Origin: Arenimonas sp.
GTDB lineage: Bacteria; Pseudomonadota; Gammaproteobacteria; Xanthomonadales; Xanthomonadaceae
Direction of reading: 5' to 3'
Assembly: GCA_026398695.1 (NCBI GenBank)
Contig: JAPLSJ010000034.1
Location: 1-39,398, forward strand
Length of the DNA stretch: 39,398 bases
Below are positions 16,451 to 25,383 of the stretch, one piece after another; position 1 is the first letter of the stretch; each line of letters begins with the position of its first letter. A model generated the notes under the pieces. The model did not search any database. It was not told the DNA's origin and saw only the letters and a list, made by a program, of their open reading frames with translations. A program made the position numbers and the translations under genes.

Positions 16451-17455
16451 TTATTGGTTGGCGAGCGCGGCCATGATGGCCTTCTGCACGTGCAGGCGGT
16501 TCTCGGCTTCTTCGATGGCGATGCAGTACGGCGCGTCCATCACGCCGTCGGTGGCCTTGACGTTGCGGCGCAGCGGCAGGCAGTGGCTGAAGACGCCATT
16601 GTTGGTGAGGGCCATCTTGGCCTCGTCCACCATGAAGTGTTTATGCGCGTCGCGGATGGGCTTTTCCTGGTCCCAGCGGCCGAAGTAAGGCAGCGCGCCC
16701 CAGCTCTTGGCGTACACCACGTCGGCGCCGGTGTAGGCGTCGGTGGGGTCGTGGCTGATGCGCAGCGAGCCGCCGCTTTCGGCCACGTTGTCGGCGGCCC
16801 AGCCCATGTAGCGCTCGTCGAGCACGTAGTCGGGCGTCGGGCACAGCAGGGTCACGTCCATGCCCATGCGCGTGGCGATGGTGAGCGCGGAGTTGGCCAC
16901 CGCCGTGTTGAGCGGCTTGGGGTGGTAGGTCCAGGTGAGCACGAACTTCTTGCCGCGCAGGTCGGGCGTCTTGAAGTGTTCCTGCAGGGCCATGGCGTGC
17001 GCCAGCTCCTGGCAGGGATGGGTGATGGTCTCGAGGTTGATCACCGGCACCGTGGAGTACTTCGCGAAGCTGCGCAGCACCGTGTCCTGGCGGTCCACCG
17101 ACCAGTCCTGGAACTTGGGGAAGGCCCGCACAGCGATCAGGTCGGCGTAGCGCGACAGCACCCTGGCCACTTCGGCGATGTGCTCCTCAGCCTCGCCGTC
17201 CATTACCGTGCCCAGGTTGAATTCGATCGGCCAGGCGTCCTTGCCGGGCTGCAGCACCACCGCATGGCCGCCAAGCTGGAAGGCGCCGAGCTCGAAGCTG
17301 GTGCGCGTGCGCAGCGAGGGATTGAAGAACACCAGGGCGATCGACTTGCCCTTGAGCTGGTCGCCCAGCTTGGAGCGCTTGAACCGCGCCGCCTGGACCA
17401 GCAGCTCGTCGAGCTCGGGGCGGGTCCAGTCCTGGGTGTTGAGGAAATGCTTCAT
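16451..17455 (-). CDS. argF': N-acetylornithine carbamoyltransferase
   Basis: Transfers a carbamoyl group to N-acetylornithine, giving N-acetylcitrulline. Carbamoyl-phosphate-binding SLRTRTSFE is at residues 47-55 (S-x-R-T-R) and HPCQ at 146-149. Features I recall as specific for the acetylornithine enzyme of Xanthomonas are present: a Glu at residue 90 (in GEAEEH), equivalent to Glu92, and K300 in HCLPLRRNVKATD, equivalent to the carboxylated Lys302. The WTYHPKPLNTAVANS segment replaces the ornithine-enzyme loop. 334 residues, close to the X. campestris length. The ATG at 17455 has GGA about 7 bases before it. It is the first gene of the cluster, behind a terminator-bearing leader. Confidence 0.95.
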   Translation of the reverse strand: MKHFLNTQDWTRPELDELLVQAARFKRSKLGDQLKGKSIALVFFNPSLRTRTSFELGAFQLGGHAVVLQPGKDAWPIEFNLGTVMDGEAEEHIAEVARVLSRYADLIAVRAFPKFQDWSVDRQDTVLRSFAKYSTVPVINLETITHPCQELAHAMALQEHFKTPDLRGKKFVLTWTYHPKPLNTAVANSALTIATRMGMDVTLLCPTPDYVLDERYMGWAADNVAESGGSLRISHDPTDAYTGADVVYAKSWGALPYFGRWDQEKPIRDAHKHFMVDEAKMALTNNGVFSHCLPLRRNVKATDGVMDAPYCIAIEEAENRLHVQKAIMAALANQ

Positions 17456-17486
17456 TCCGTGGGTCCTGATCTAGGGTCGGTGGCCG

Positions 17487-17520
17487 AAAACAAAAAAGCC
17501 CAGCGCGAGGCTGGGCTTTT
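17487..17520 (-). terminator. Leader terminator or attenuator before argF'
   Basis: On the minus strand a strong stem, AAGCCCAGC (17518-17510) and GCTGGGCTT (17504-17496), with a 5-nt loop is followed by TTTT, G, TTTT, 32 bases before the argF' ATG. It can end the transcript of the upstream minus-strand gene 17692-18258 or act as an attenuator in the arg leader. GCTGGG at 17555-17550, just before the stop of the possible leader ORF, can pair with the 5' arm (CCCAGC) as an antiterminator. It is also a fair terminator on the plus strand. Confidence 0.75.
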
Positions 17521-17546
17521 CCGGTGTGAAACTGATGACGTCCGGG

Positions 17547-17651
17547 TTACCCAGCTGGCGTGGAGGCTTCCGGTCGGCGCGCACGCGAGGTCATTCCCGC
17601 CGCCATGTAGGCAGAGGTCAGGATGTCGGCGTTGGCGGCGAAGGTCATCAT
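17547..17651 (-). CDS. Possible arginine-codon leader peptide
   Basis: A 34-residue open frame starts with two ATG codons (17651 and 17648) and ends in TAA at 17549-17547. Arg codons CGT, CGC and CGA fall within four codons (R-A-R-R) at residues 23-26, ten codons before the stop. Its last codons contain the GCTGGG that can pair with the terminator's 5' arm. This is the layout of an amino-acid attenuator, but the frame is also open upstream, no clear Shine-Dalgarno is visible and Arg codons are common in this genome, so it could be chance. Confidence 0.3.
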   Translation of the reverse strand: MMTFAANADILTSAYMAAGMTSRARRPEASTPAG

Positions 17652-17661
17652 TTCGGGGTCA

Positions 17662-17690
17662 AGTATGCCGGCGCGGGCGCTGAGCCGCAA
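17662..17690 (-). promoter_or_regulatory. Weak candidate promoter of the arg leader
   Basis: On the minus strand TTGCGG (17690-17685), a 17-bp spacer and CATACT (17667-17662), just after the stop of the upstream gene. Matches are moderate (3/6 and 4/6). Transcription would start a few bases before the leader ATG, so the peptide would be nearly leaderless. No ArgR-type operator is obvious. Confidence 0.3.
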
Positions 17691-17691
17691 C

Positions 17692-18258
17692 TCAGCGGAT
17701 CTCGGTGCCCGTATCGTCGGGCATCACCGAAACCCGGATGCGCAGGCGGTTGCCCGGGTCGTAGGGCAGTCGGGAAACGTACTTTTCGCCCTTGTACATG
17801 TATTCCACGTCGTAACCGACGATCACCGGCGCCTCGCGCTCCACCTCGACCAGGCGGCAGCCGCGGGACTCGGCCTCGACCCGGTTGCGGGCGATGTTGT
17901 TGCCGACCACGCCGCCGGCGACGGCGCCCACCACGGTGGCCGCCTTGCGGCCGTCGCCGTCACCCACCTGGTTGCCCAGGGCGGCACCGACGATGGCGCC
18001 GATGACGGTGCCGCCGGTGGTCCGGCCGGACTGGCGGTATTCGACGTCGTCGCAGCGCTCTTCGGTGGCACGGGTACGCTGGGTTTCCACCACTTCATCG
18101 GCGCGCAGCACCTGGGCGTAGCCGAAGCTGACGTTCTCGGGCATCGGCGAAATCGGGTAGCTGTCTTGTTCCTCGTAATCGTCGCCGGCGTACTGGGCCA
18201 GGGCCGGGCCGGAAAGGGCGATCAGGATCAGCGGCAGGAGGCGGGTGGCAGCGGTCAT
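17692..18258 (-). CDS. Glycine-zipper (2TM, 17-kDa antigen-like) envelope protein
   Basis: 188 residues. The signal peptide ends at ALA/Q near residue 21. A central glycine-zipper segment, GTVIGAIVGAALGNQVGDGDG then AATVVGAVAGGVVGNNIA in two short stretches (about 83-118), is typical of the Rickettsia 17-kDa surface antigen family that inserts in or spans the outer membrane. Two Cys (about 69 and 133) flank the zipper and may form a disulphide. The C-terminal part (YDVEYMYKGEKY) is the usual tail. ATG at 18258 has GGAG about 9 bases upstream. It is divergent from cysS, and its transcript may end at the hairpin 17487-17520. The physiological role is not known. Confidence 0.85.
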   Translation of the reverse strand: MTAATRLLPLILIALSGPALAQYAGDDYEEQDSYPISPMPENVSFGYAQVLRADEVVETQRTRATEERCDDVEYRQSGRTTGGTVIGAIVGAALGNQVGDGDGRKAATVVGAVAGGVVGNNIARNRVEAESRGCRLVEVEREAPVIVGYDVEYMYKGEKYVSRLPYDPGNRLRIRVSVMPDDTGTEIR

Positions 18259-18387
18259 CGACGAACTCCGTAAGGGGCGGGCACGCTGGCGGGGCCTGCC
18301 CGGTCCAAGCCAGGGACCCGGGGGCGGCGCCTGTGCCGACGGCGGGATTCAAACACCCGGCGGCTGAACCCAAGCCTAAGATTTTCG

Positions 18388-18416
18388 TTAAGCGGCCCGC
18401 CCGGCCTTGCTAGACT
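18388..18416 (+). promoter_or_regulatory. Candidate cysS promoter
   Basis: TAGACT (18411-18416) is a good -10 box, 28 bp before the cysS ATG. TTAAGC at 18388-18393 gives a weak -35 with 17-bp spacing. It lies in the 185-bp divergent interval with the glycine-zipper gene. Confidence 0.4.
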
Positions 18417-18443
18417 CGGGCTTTGGTTCAACCAACGCCCACC

Positions 18444-19813
<1,370 letters not shown>

Positions 19814-19814
<1 letters not shown>

Positions 19815-20251
19815 TGCGGCCCACGGAAGCCTCGCCGGCCGAGGCGCAGGCAGCAATCGCCGAAGAATTCGGCTTCTTCAGCGACTGGTCCGAGCGCTAC
19901 CAGTACCTGATCGACCTGGGCCGCAAGCTGCCGCCCTTCCCCGAGCAATGGAAGAGCGAAGCCAACCGCCTGCACGGCTGCCAGTCGATGGTGTGGATCG
20001 TGGCCGAGGGTGATGCGAAGGACCTCGAGTTCCACGCCATCAGCGACTCCACCATCGTGTCGGGCCTGATCTACCTCGCGCTGCGCGTCTATTCGGGCCG
20101 CAGCGCCGCCGAGATCCTGGCCACGCCCGCCGACTACATCAGCGGCATCGGGCTTTCCAAGCATCTCTCGCCCACGCGCAGCCAGGGCCTCGCGGCGCTG
20201 CTGCAGTTCATCCAGGACACCGCCCGCCGGCACGCCCCGGCCCAGGAGTAG
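19814..20251 (+). CDS. sufE: SufE-family sulfur acceptor
   Basis: 145 residues. SufE takes persulfide sulfur from a cysteine desulfurase (SufS) and passes it to the Fe-S scaffold. The acceptor Cys56 lies in HGCQS, and the RYQYLIDLGRKLPPFPE and LSPTRSQGL segments are family hallmarks. No suf operon gene is next to it, so this is a stand-alone SufE/YgdK-type copy. The start is fixed by the 1-base TGATG overlap with cysS. The DUF885 gene follows 4 bases downstream. Confidence 0.92.
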
Positions 20252-20255
20252 ATCC

Positions 20256-22007
20256 ATGACCACCACGCGCCGACTTCTGGCGATCGCCCTGGCTGCCGCA
20301 CTCGCGCTGCCTGCCACCGCGGCCGCGCAGGCGGCGTCGCTGGTGCCCGCGCTGGACGAGATGCCGGCCAGTGCCCAGCGGATGGCCCCGGTGGTGGCGC
20401 GCTTCCGTGCCGACCTCGCCAGCCTGGAGCGCGTGAACGACATCACTGCCGGCGTCACCCGCGAAGCCGCCCTGCGCCGCCTGTACACCGGCTGGCAGGC
20501 ACGGCTGGAGGAAGTGGACGCCGCCGGGCTCGCTCTTGAAGACCAGGTGGACCACGCACTGCTCCAGCGCGACCTGGCCTACCGCCTGGGCCAGCTCGAC
20601 TTCTCCCGCGAACGCTACCGCCAGGCCGCCCCGCTGCTGCCCGGCGTGGACGCACTGATTGCCCTGGCCGAAGCGCGGCGTGCGCTGGCCTACCCCGATG
20701 GCCGCACCAGCGCCGAACAGCTCGACCGCAGCCGCCGCGAACTGGCCGCGCTGCAGGCGCGCCTGGAGAAGGACCCGAAGGCGCTGGGCACCTCGCCGAT
20801 CGTTGCCAATCGCGCCGCGAAGCTGCTCGACGGCGTGCGCAGCGATCTCAAGGAGTGGTACGGCTTCCACGCCGGCTACGACCCGCAGTTCAGCTGGTGG
20901 GCCAGGCAGCCGTACGAAGCGCTCGACAAGCAGATGGAGTCGCACGCCAAGCTGCTGCGCGACAAGCTGGCCGGCGCCAACGATCCGGAAACCATCATCG
21001 GTGACCCGATCGGCCGCGACGCGCTGGTGGCCGACCTGCGCCACGAGCTGATCGCCTACACGCCCGAGCAGCTGATCGCGCTGGCCGAGCGCGAGCTGGC
21101 CTGGTGCCAGCAGGAAATGGAAAAGGCCGCCCGGGACATGGGCCAGTCCGACTGGCGGCAGGCGCTGGAAATCGTCAAGTCGCGCCACCCGGCCCCGGGC
21201 GACCAGCCCAGGCTGGTGGTGGAACTGGCGGACGAAGCCATCCGCTACCTCGAGGAAAACGACCTGGTGACCGTGCCCGAGCTGGCCAAGCGCGACTGGC
21301 GCATGACCATGCTCACGCCCGAGTACCAGCTGCAGGCGCCGTTTTTCCTCGGCGGCCAGGACGTGTGGGTGGCCTACCCCACCGACACCATGCCGCACGA
21401 CAAGAAGCTGATGGCGCTGCGCGGCAACAACCGGCACTTTTCCCGCGCCGTGGTGCACCACGAGCTGATCCCCGGCCACCACCTGCAGTATTTCTACAAC
21501 ACCCGCTACCAGCCGCAGCGCGAACTGTTCGACACGCCGTTCTGGGGCGAAGGCTGGGCGCTGTACTGGGAATTCCGCCTCTACGAGCGCGGTTTCGCCA
21601 AGACCCCCGAGGACCGCATCGGCATGCTGTTCTGGCGCAGCCACCGCGCCGCCCGCATCCTGTTCTCGCTGGGCTTCCACCTGGGCAAGATGACCCCAGA
21701 CCAGGCCGTGGACCTGCTGGTGGAGCGCGTGGGCCACGAGCGCGAGAACGCCCGCGCCGAAGTGCGGCGCAGCTTCGCCGGTGACTATGGCCCGCTGTAC
21801 CAGATCGCCTACATGGTCGGCGGGCTGCAGTTCCAGGCCCTGCACCGCGAACTGGTGCTCACCGGGAAAATGACCGAACGCCAGTTCCACGACGCCATCC
21901 TCAAGGGCGGCCCGATGCCGGTGGCCGTGGTGCGCGCACGCCTGCGCGGCGATTCGCTGGCGGACGGCCTGCCCGCCGACTGGAAGTTCTACGACGCGCC
22001 CCTGTAG
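20256..22007 (+). CDS. DUF885 family exported metallopeptidase-like protein
   Basis: 583 residues. The signal peptide ends near AAAQA (about residue 25). The body is helical. The zinc motif HHELIPGHH is at 401-409 and a third-ligand/catalytic region GEGWALYWE lies about 40 residues further on, an arrangement of gluzincin-type peptidases. The C-terminus has GDYGPLYQIAYMVGG, another DUF885 block. Some relatives are reported as carboxypeptidases or dipeptidases; the substrate here is unknown. The ATG at 20256 starts the signal peptide and lies 4 bases after sufE. Its TAG stop lies inside a REP-like half-element (22001-22024), followed by a strong terminator. Confidence 0.88.
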   Translation: MTTTRRLLAIALAAALALPATAAAQAASLVPALDEMPASAQRMAPVVARFRADLASLERVNDITAGVTREAALRRLYTGWQARLEEVDAAGLALEDQVDHALLQRDLAYRLGQLDFSRERYRQAAPLLPGVDALIALAEARRALAYPDGRTSAEQLDRSRRELAALQARLEKDPKALGTSPIVANRAAKLLDGVRSDLKEWYGFHAGYDPQFSWWARQPYEALDKQMESHAKLLRDKLAGANDPETIIGDPIGRDALVADLRHELIAYTPEQLIALAERELAWCQQEMEKAARDMGQSDWRQALEIVKSRHPAPGDQPRLVVELADEAIRYLEENDLVTVPELAKRDWRMTMLTPEYQLQAPFFLGGQDVWVAYPTDTMPHDKKLMALRGNNRHFSRAVVHHELIPGHHLQYFYNTRYQPQRELFDTPFWGEGWALYWEFRLYERGFAKTPEDRIGMLFWRSHRAARILFSLGFHLGKMTPDQAVDLLVERVGHERENARAEVRRSFAGDYGPLYQIAYMVGGLQFQALHRELVLTGKMTERQFHDAILKGGPMPVAVVRARLRGDSLADGLPADWKFYDAPL

Positions 22008-22024
22008 GAGGACCTTGAGTCCAC
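22001..22024 (+). repeat. Single REP-like half-element
   Basis: CCTGTAGGAGGACCTTGAGT and the next four bases closely resemble the left arm of the inverted repeat at 24240-24263. It has the GTAG head and a small hairpin GGAC/GTCC. The TAG stop of the DUF885 gene (22005-22007) is part of the GTAG head. Confidence 0.6.
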
Positions 22025-22028
22025 CAAG

Positions 22029-22056
22029 AAAAAGCCCCGCGGATGCGGGGCTTTTT
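22029..22056. terminator. Bidirectional terminator between DUF885 gene and dksA-like gene
   Basis: AAAAAGCCCCGC (22029-22040) pairs perfectly with GCGGGGCTTTTT (22045-22056) round a 4-nt loop. The A and T tracts make it work for both converging genes. Confidence 0.92.
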
Positions 22057-22076
22057 CGTTCGCCGGTGCGGGTGGG

Positions 22077-23051
22077 TTATTCGCCCATCTGCTTCTGGCG
22101 GTGTTCCCAGCGTTCCTGGGCGTCGATGGTGCGCTCGGCGGTAAGCCGGGCTTCCAGGCGATCCAGGCCAATCTCTTCGCCGGTGTCCACGCAGTAACCG
22201 TAGCTGCCGTCCTCGATGCGCTTGAGCGTGCTGTCGATCTTGCTGATCAGCTTGCGGTAGCGGTCGCGGGTGCGCAGTTCGAGCGAGTTCTCCGATTCAC
22301 GGCTGGCGCGCTCGGCTTCGTCGCCAACGTCGCGCACTTCTTCCTTGAGGTTCTCGATGGTCTGCTTGGACTCGTCCACCAGGTCGTGCTTCCACTGCAG
22401 CAGGCGCTGGCGGAAGTACTCAAGCTGCATCGGGCCCATGTACTCCTCCTTCGGACCGGGCTTGTAGCCCGCCGGAAGGACCACGCGCTCGCGCGCGGGG
22501 GCCGGCTTGATGCGCTCGGGGCGCGGCGCCGTTGGCTTGACGTAACCAGCGCGGACGCCGGCAACCCGCGGCGGCGCGGGCGCCGGTGCAGGCTTGGCGA
22601 CCACGGCGGGCGCCTTGGCGGCCGGAGCCGGCTTGGCCTTGGCGACCGGCGCAGGTGCCGGCTTGGCCGGGGCCTTGGCCGGAGCCTTGGCGGCCGCGAC
22701 GGGCTTGGCCACCGGCTTCGCCACGACCTTGGCCGCGGGTTTGGCCGCGGGTTTCGCAACGGGCTTGGCAACCGGCTTGGCGACGGGCTTCTTGGCCGCA
22801 GGCTTGGTTGCGGGTTTCTTGGCCGGTTTGGCTGCGGGCTTTGCGGCCTTCTTGGCCGGCTTGGGCGCAGGTTTTGCCTTGGCGATGGGCTTGGCGACCT
22901 TCTTGGCGGGTTTGGAAGGCTTGGCGGCCTTCTTCACGGGTTTGGCGGCCGGCTTGGCCTTGGCAACCGGCTTCTTTGCCGGCTTGCTGGCCTTGACGGG
23001 CTTCTTGGAGGCCGGCTTGACGGCCTTCTTTGCGGTTTTCTTAGCGGCCAC
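22077..23051 (-). CDS. dksA: DksA-like protein with histone-H1-like N-terminal tail
   Basis: 324 residues. The first 160 or so are repeats of Lys-Pro-Ala-Ala/Val-Ala type, as in histone H1-like and AlgP tails, presumably disordered and DNA- or RNA-binding. The DksA/TraR part is about 200-324: PMQLEYFRQRLLQWK, a coiled coil with EEVRDVGDEAERASRE, then the globular end. DksA binds the RNA polymerase secondary channel and works with ppGpp. The four-Cys zinc finger of E. coli DksA is reduced to one Cys (YGYCVDTGEEI; the later pair reads RTIDAQ), so zinc is probably not bound. The start is GTG at 23051 with AGAGGA about 11 bases upstream. Tail lengths vary between relatives. Confidence 0.88.
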   Translation of the reverse strand: MAAKKTAKKAVKPASKKPVKASKPAKKPVAKAKPAAKPVKKAAKPSKPAKKVAKPIAKAKPAPKPAKKAAKPAAKPAKKPATKPAAKKPVAKPVAKPVAKPAAKPAAKVVAKPVAKPVAAAKAPAKAPAKPAPAPVAKAKPAPAAKAPAVVAKPAPAPAPPRVAGVRAGYVKPTAPRPERIKPAPARERVVLPAGYKPGPKEEYMGPMQLEYFRQRLLQWKHDLVDESKQTIENLKEEVRDVGDEAERASRESENSLELRTRDRYRKLISKIDSTLKRIEDGSYGYCVDTGEEIGLDRLEARLTAERTIDAQERWEHRQKQMGE

Positions 23052-23126
23052 TAGGGCAATTCCTCTCTTTCCTTGAGGCTCGAAGGCGGCGTGTTATAGC
23101 CTAGTACCTTCTCCAGCGGCAACCTT

Positions 23127-23393
23127 ATGCCGGCAGCTCCCCCGGCGCAATCAGTGAAAAAGCCAGTCATCCTGCTGCTGCGCGGCTACAAGCGGGTCAT
23201 CAGCCCCCTGCTCGGCCAGCGCTGCCGCTTCTACCCCAGCTGCTCGGAGTACACGATGCAGGCCGTGGAGCGCTTCGGCGTGGTCCGCGGCGGCTGGCTG
23301 GGCGCCAAACGCATCGGCCGCTGCCACCCCCTCAACGAGGGTGGCATCGACCTCGTCCCCGAAACGTGGCCTGAACGAAAGGATTCCCAATGA
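23127..23393 (+). CDS. yidD: Membrane protein insertion efficiency factor YidD
   Basis: 88 residues. The family core is complete: [26 protein letters not shown] and [12 protein letters not shown], given here as short landmarks, with the three conserved Cys. YidD helps YidC-dependent membrane insertion at the inner membrane. It is usually next to rnpA/yidC, but here it is separate, divergent from the dksA-like gene and overlapping an M23 peptidase gene (ATGA). ATG at 23127 is used; GTG at 23154 ([10 protein letters not shown]) would give a start nearer the family norm. Confidence 0.93.
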   Translation: MPAAPPAQSVKKPVILLLRGYKRVISPLLGQRCRFYPSCSEYTMQAVERFGVVRGGWLGAKRIGRCHPLNEGGIDLVPETWPERKDSQ

Positions 23394-24238
23394 CGGCGAT
23401 GAGGTCGATCCCGGCCATGCGGCGGCTGCTGCTGGCGGCGCTGCTGGGCGTGGCCAGCGCCCCGGCGGCGGCCCAGGCCGACGAGGCGCGCGTGGTGTTC
23501 CCGGAAAGCGTGTCGCAGGGCGCGATGGTGATCGGCAAGGTGCCCCCGGGCAGCGAGGTTGACCACGCCGGCCGCCGCCTGCGGGTGACCGGCTACGGCA
23601 GCGTGGTGTTTGGCGTCGGGCGCGACGCCACGGGCCCGCTGCAGGTGTCGGTGCGCCTGCCCGACGGCAGCTCGCGCTCGGCCAGCATCGCCGTGTCGCC
23701 GCGCGACTGGCCGGTGGAGCGCGTGAACGGAGTGCCGCCCAAGACCGTCGCGCCACCGCCGGCGATCGCCGAGCGCATCCGCCGCGAGCAGGAACAGGTG
23801 ATCCAGGCGCGCGACCGCGACGATGCCCGTGCGGATTTCGCCAAACCCTTCACCTGGCCGCTCACGGGCCGCATCAGCGGCCGCTTCGGCAACCAGCGGG
23901 TCTACAACGGTTCACCCGGCAGCCCGCATTCGGGCATGGACATCGCCGCGCCCTCCGGCACGCCGGTGAAGGCGCCGGCCGCCGGCGTGGTGACGCTGGT
24001 GGCGCCCGACTTCTACCTCACGGGCGGCACCCTGCTGGTGGACCATGGCCATGGCATCAGCTCGAACTTCCTGCACCTCTCGCGCATCGACGTGAAGGTG
24101 GGCGACCGCGTCGAGCAGGGTCAGGTGATCGCCCGGGTGGGCGCCACGGGCCGGGCCACGGGCCCGCACCTGCACTGGGGCATGAGCTGGTTCGACGTGC
24201 GGATCGACCCGCTGCTGGTGCTCGAGCGCGAAAAATAA
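23390..24238 (+). CDS. M23 (LytM) family peptidoglycan endopeptidase or regulator
   Basis: 282 residues. A signal peptide (about 1-29) is followed by a beta-rich N-terminal domain (about 33-120) and the LytM domain (about 150-280). Zinc ligands are visible: His180 and Asp184 (HSGMDIAAP), and HLH at 260-262 with WG following. A full ligand set suggests an active endopeptidase cutting peptide cross-links in the periplasm. It overlaps yidD by 4 bases (ATGA), so the two are co-translated. No coiled coil or LysM domain is evident, unlike EnvC/NlpD activators. The stop precedes a REP-type inverted repeat. Confidence 0.92.
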   Translation: MTAMRSIPAMRRLLLAALLGVASAPAAAQADEARVVFPESVSQGAMVIGKVPPGSEVDHAGRRLRVTGYGSVVFGVGRDATGPLQVSVRLPDGSSRSASIAVSPRDWPVERVNGVPPKTVAPPPAIAERIRREQEQVIQARDRDDARADFAKPFTWPLTGRISGRFGNQRVYNGSPGSPHSGMDIAAPSGTPVKAPAAGVVTLVAPDFYLTGGTLLVDHGHGISSNFLHLSRIDVKVGDRVEQGQVIARVGATGRATGPHLHWGMSWFDVRIDPLLVLEREK

Positions 24239-24309
24239 ACCTGTAGGAGGGACTTCAGTCCCGACGCCCTTCGCCAGGAGCATCGGGACTGAAGTCCCTC
24301 CCACAGGTT
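24238..24309. repeat. REP/BIME-type inverted repeat pair
   Basis: Two arms of 27 bp (24238-24264 and 24283-24309) match with a single mismatch, separated by 18 bp. Each arm contains its own small hairpin GGGACTTCAGTCCC preceded by GTAG (left) or GTGG (right, on its own strand). A GTAG-headed hairpin is the hallmark of REP elements mobilised by RAYT transposases in Stenotrophomonas and relatives. The pair exactly fills the gap between the M23 and folE2 stop codons and may act as a terminator or mRNA 3' end stabiliser for both. Confidence 0.85.
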
Positions 24310-25283
24310 CAGCGGGCGGCGAGGCCGTCGGGCAGCGCGGTGTAGCCGCCCGGCACGCCCTTGGTGGCCACGGCCACGGCGTCGTGGGCGTGCAGGCTTT
24401 CCAGGTGCGAGGCGCGCAGCCAGAAGTCGCCGATGCGCTCGTCCTGGTCCAGCGCGGCCTTCATGCGGCGCGCGGCGTCTTCGCAGAACATCAGGTTCTG
24501 GCCGTTGAGCAGGGCGAAGGCCTGTTCGTCCACGCGCTTGACGGCCGTCTGCACCGGCGTCTTCAGGGCGTCTTCGATGCGGTCGATGATTTCCACGATC
24601 GGGAAGCTCTGGAACGACGGCACCAGGCGCAGCTTCACCGACGCAATGGAGCGCTGGCTGTGCGGGGTGGCGCGGATGCCCTGCTCGGTGCCCAGCCACG
24701 CCAGCACGGCGTCGCGGTCCACGGGCTTGCCGGCGGCGAAGTCGGCCTCGAACTGTTCCTGGATCAGCTGGCGGGCCAGCGCGGCCGAACACGGGCAGGT
24801 GCTGGAGTACGTCGCCTCCAGGCCCAGCTCAAGCGCGAAGTGGCCGCGGTCCAGCACGCCGGTGATGGTGACCGGGTAGCTTTTCCAGCCGCTGTTGTCG
24901 CTCGCGAGGGCCTTGCGGCGGACCAGGTGGTCGAAGGAAACGCTGACCATGGCGCGGTCGGACAGGTCGGCGTGCGACTCCAGGAAGTCCTTGAGCAGGC
25001 GGCGCACGCTGGCCGGGGTCACCGGCTCGCTCGACAGGGCCTTGTCCACGTGCAGGTAGAGGCGCGACATGTGGATGCCGCGCGCATCGCCGCGCTTGAG
25101 GTTCACGAAGGCGTTCACGCGGGCGCCGCTGCTGACGGTGCGGCCATCGTCGGCCTGCAGCGCCACCGGCATCTCGATCTCCCCCATGCCCACCCAGTCG
25201 AGCACGCCGGCCTGGGCCAGGTGCGGCTCGGCGGCGATGTCGGGCAGCACGCGCGCAGTGTTCTCAAGGTTGCTGGGGGCCAC
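24309..25283 (-). CDS. folE2: GTP cyclohydrolase FolE2 (type IB)
   Basis: Converts GTP to 7,8-dihydroneopterin triphosphate for folate and related pterins. 324 residues. The blocks LDWVGMGEIEMPV, NLKRGDARGIHMSRLY, SVSFDHLVRRKAL and the metal/active-site STCPCSAAL are those of FolE2, the tunnelling-fold isozyme that tolerates metals other than zinc. The GTG at 25283 is chosen because AAGGA lies 8 bases upstream; TTG at 25301 would add six residues without a ribosome site. The stop touches the last base of the REP pair. No Zur box was seen upstream. Confidence 0.94.
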   Translation of the reverse strand: MAPSNLENTARVLPDIAAEPHLAQAGVLDWVGMGEIEMPVALQADDGRTVSSGARVNAFVNLKRGDARGIHMSRLYLHVDKALSSEPVTPASVRRLLKDFLESHADLSDRAMVSVSFDHLVRRKALASDNSGWKSYPVTITGVLDRGHFALELGLEATYSSTCPCSAALARQLIQEQFEADFAAGKPVDRDAVLAWLGTEQGIRATPHSQRSIASVKLRLVPSFQSFPIVEIIDRIEDALKTPVQTAVKRVDEQAFALLNGQNLMFCEDAARRMKAALDQDERIGDFWLRASHLESLHAHDAVAVATKGVPGGYTALPDGLAAR

Positions 25284-25383
25284 GTCGGCGTTCCTTTTCA
25301 ATGTCTTGCCAAACTAGGTGAGGTCGGGTGCAGGCTACGTCAAGTGGGCGTTTGACGCCCCGGGACGTGCGCAACGATGCGTT

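Noticed and set aside
16451-17455. Ordinary ornithine carbamoyltransferase (argF/argI)
   Set aside because: Glu90 and the WTYHPKPLN loop, with the neighbouring deacetylase, fit the acetylornithine enzyme.
22570-23040. Plus-strand Gly/Leu- or Ala/Trp-rich frames over the H1-like tail as genes
   Set aside because: They are the complement of the Lys/Ala/Pro repeats of the DksA-like gene and show no start context.
25340-25365. GGGCG/CGCCC hairpin downstream of the COG1562 gene as a terminator
   Set aside because: Only a 5-bp stem and no T-run on either strand.
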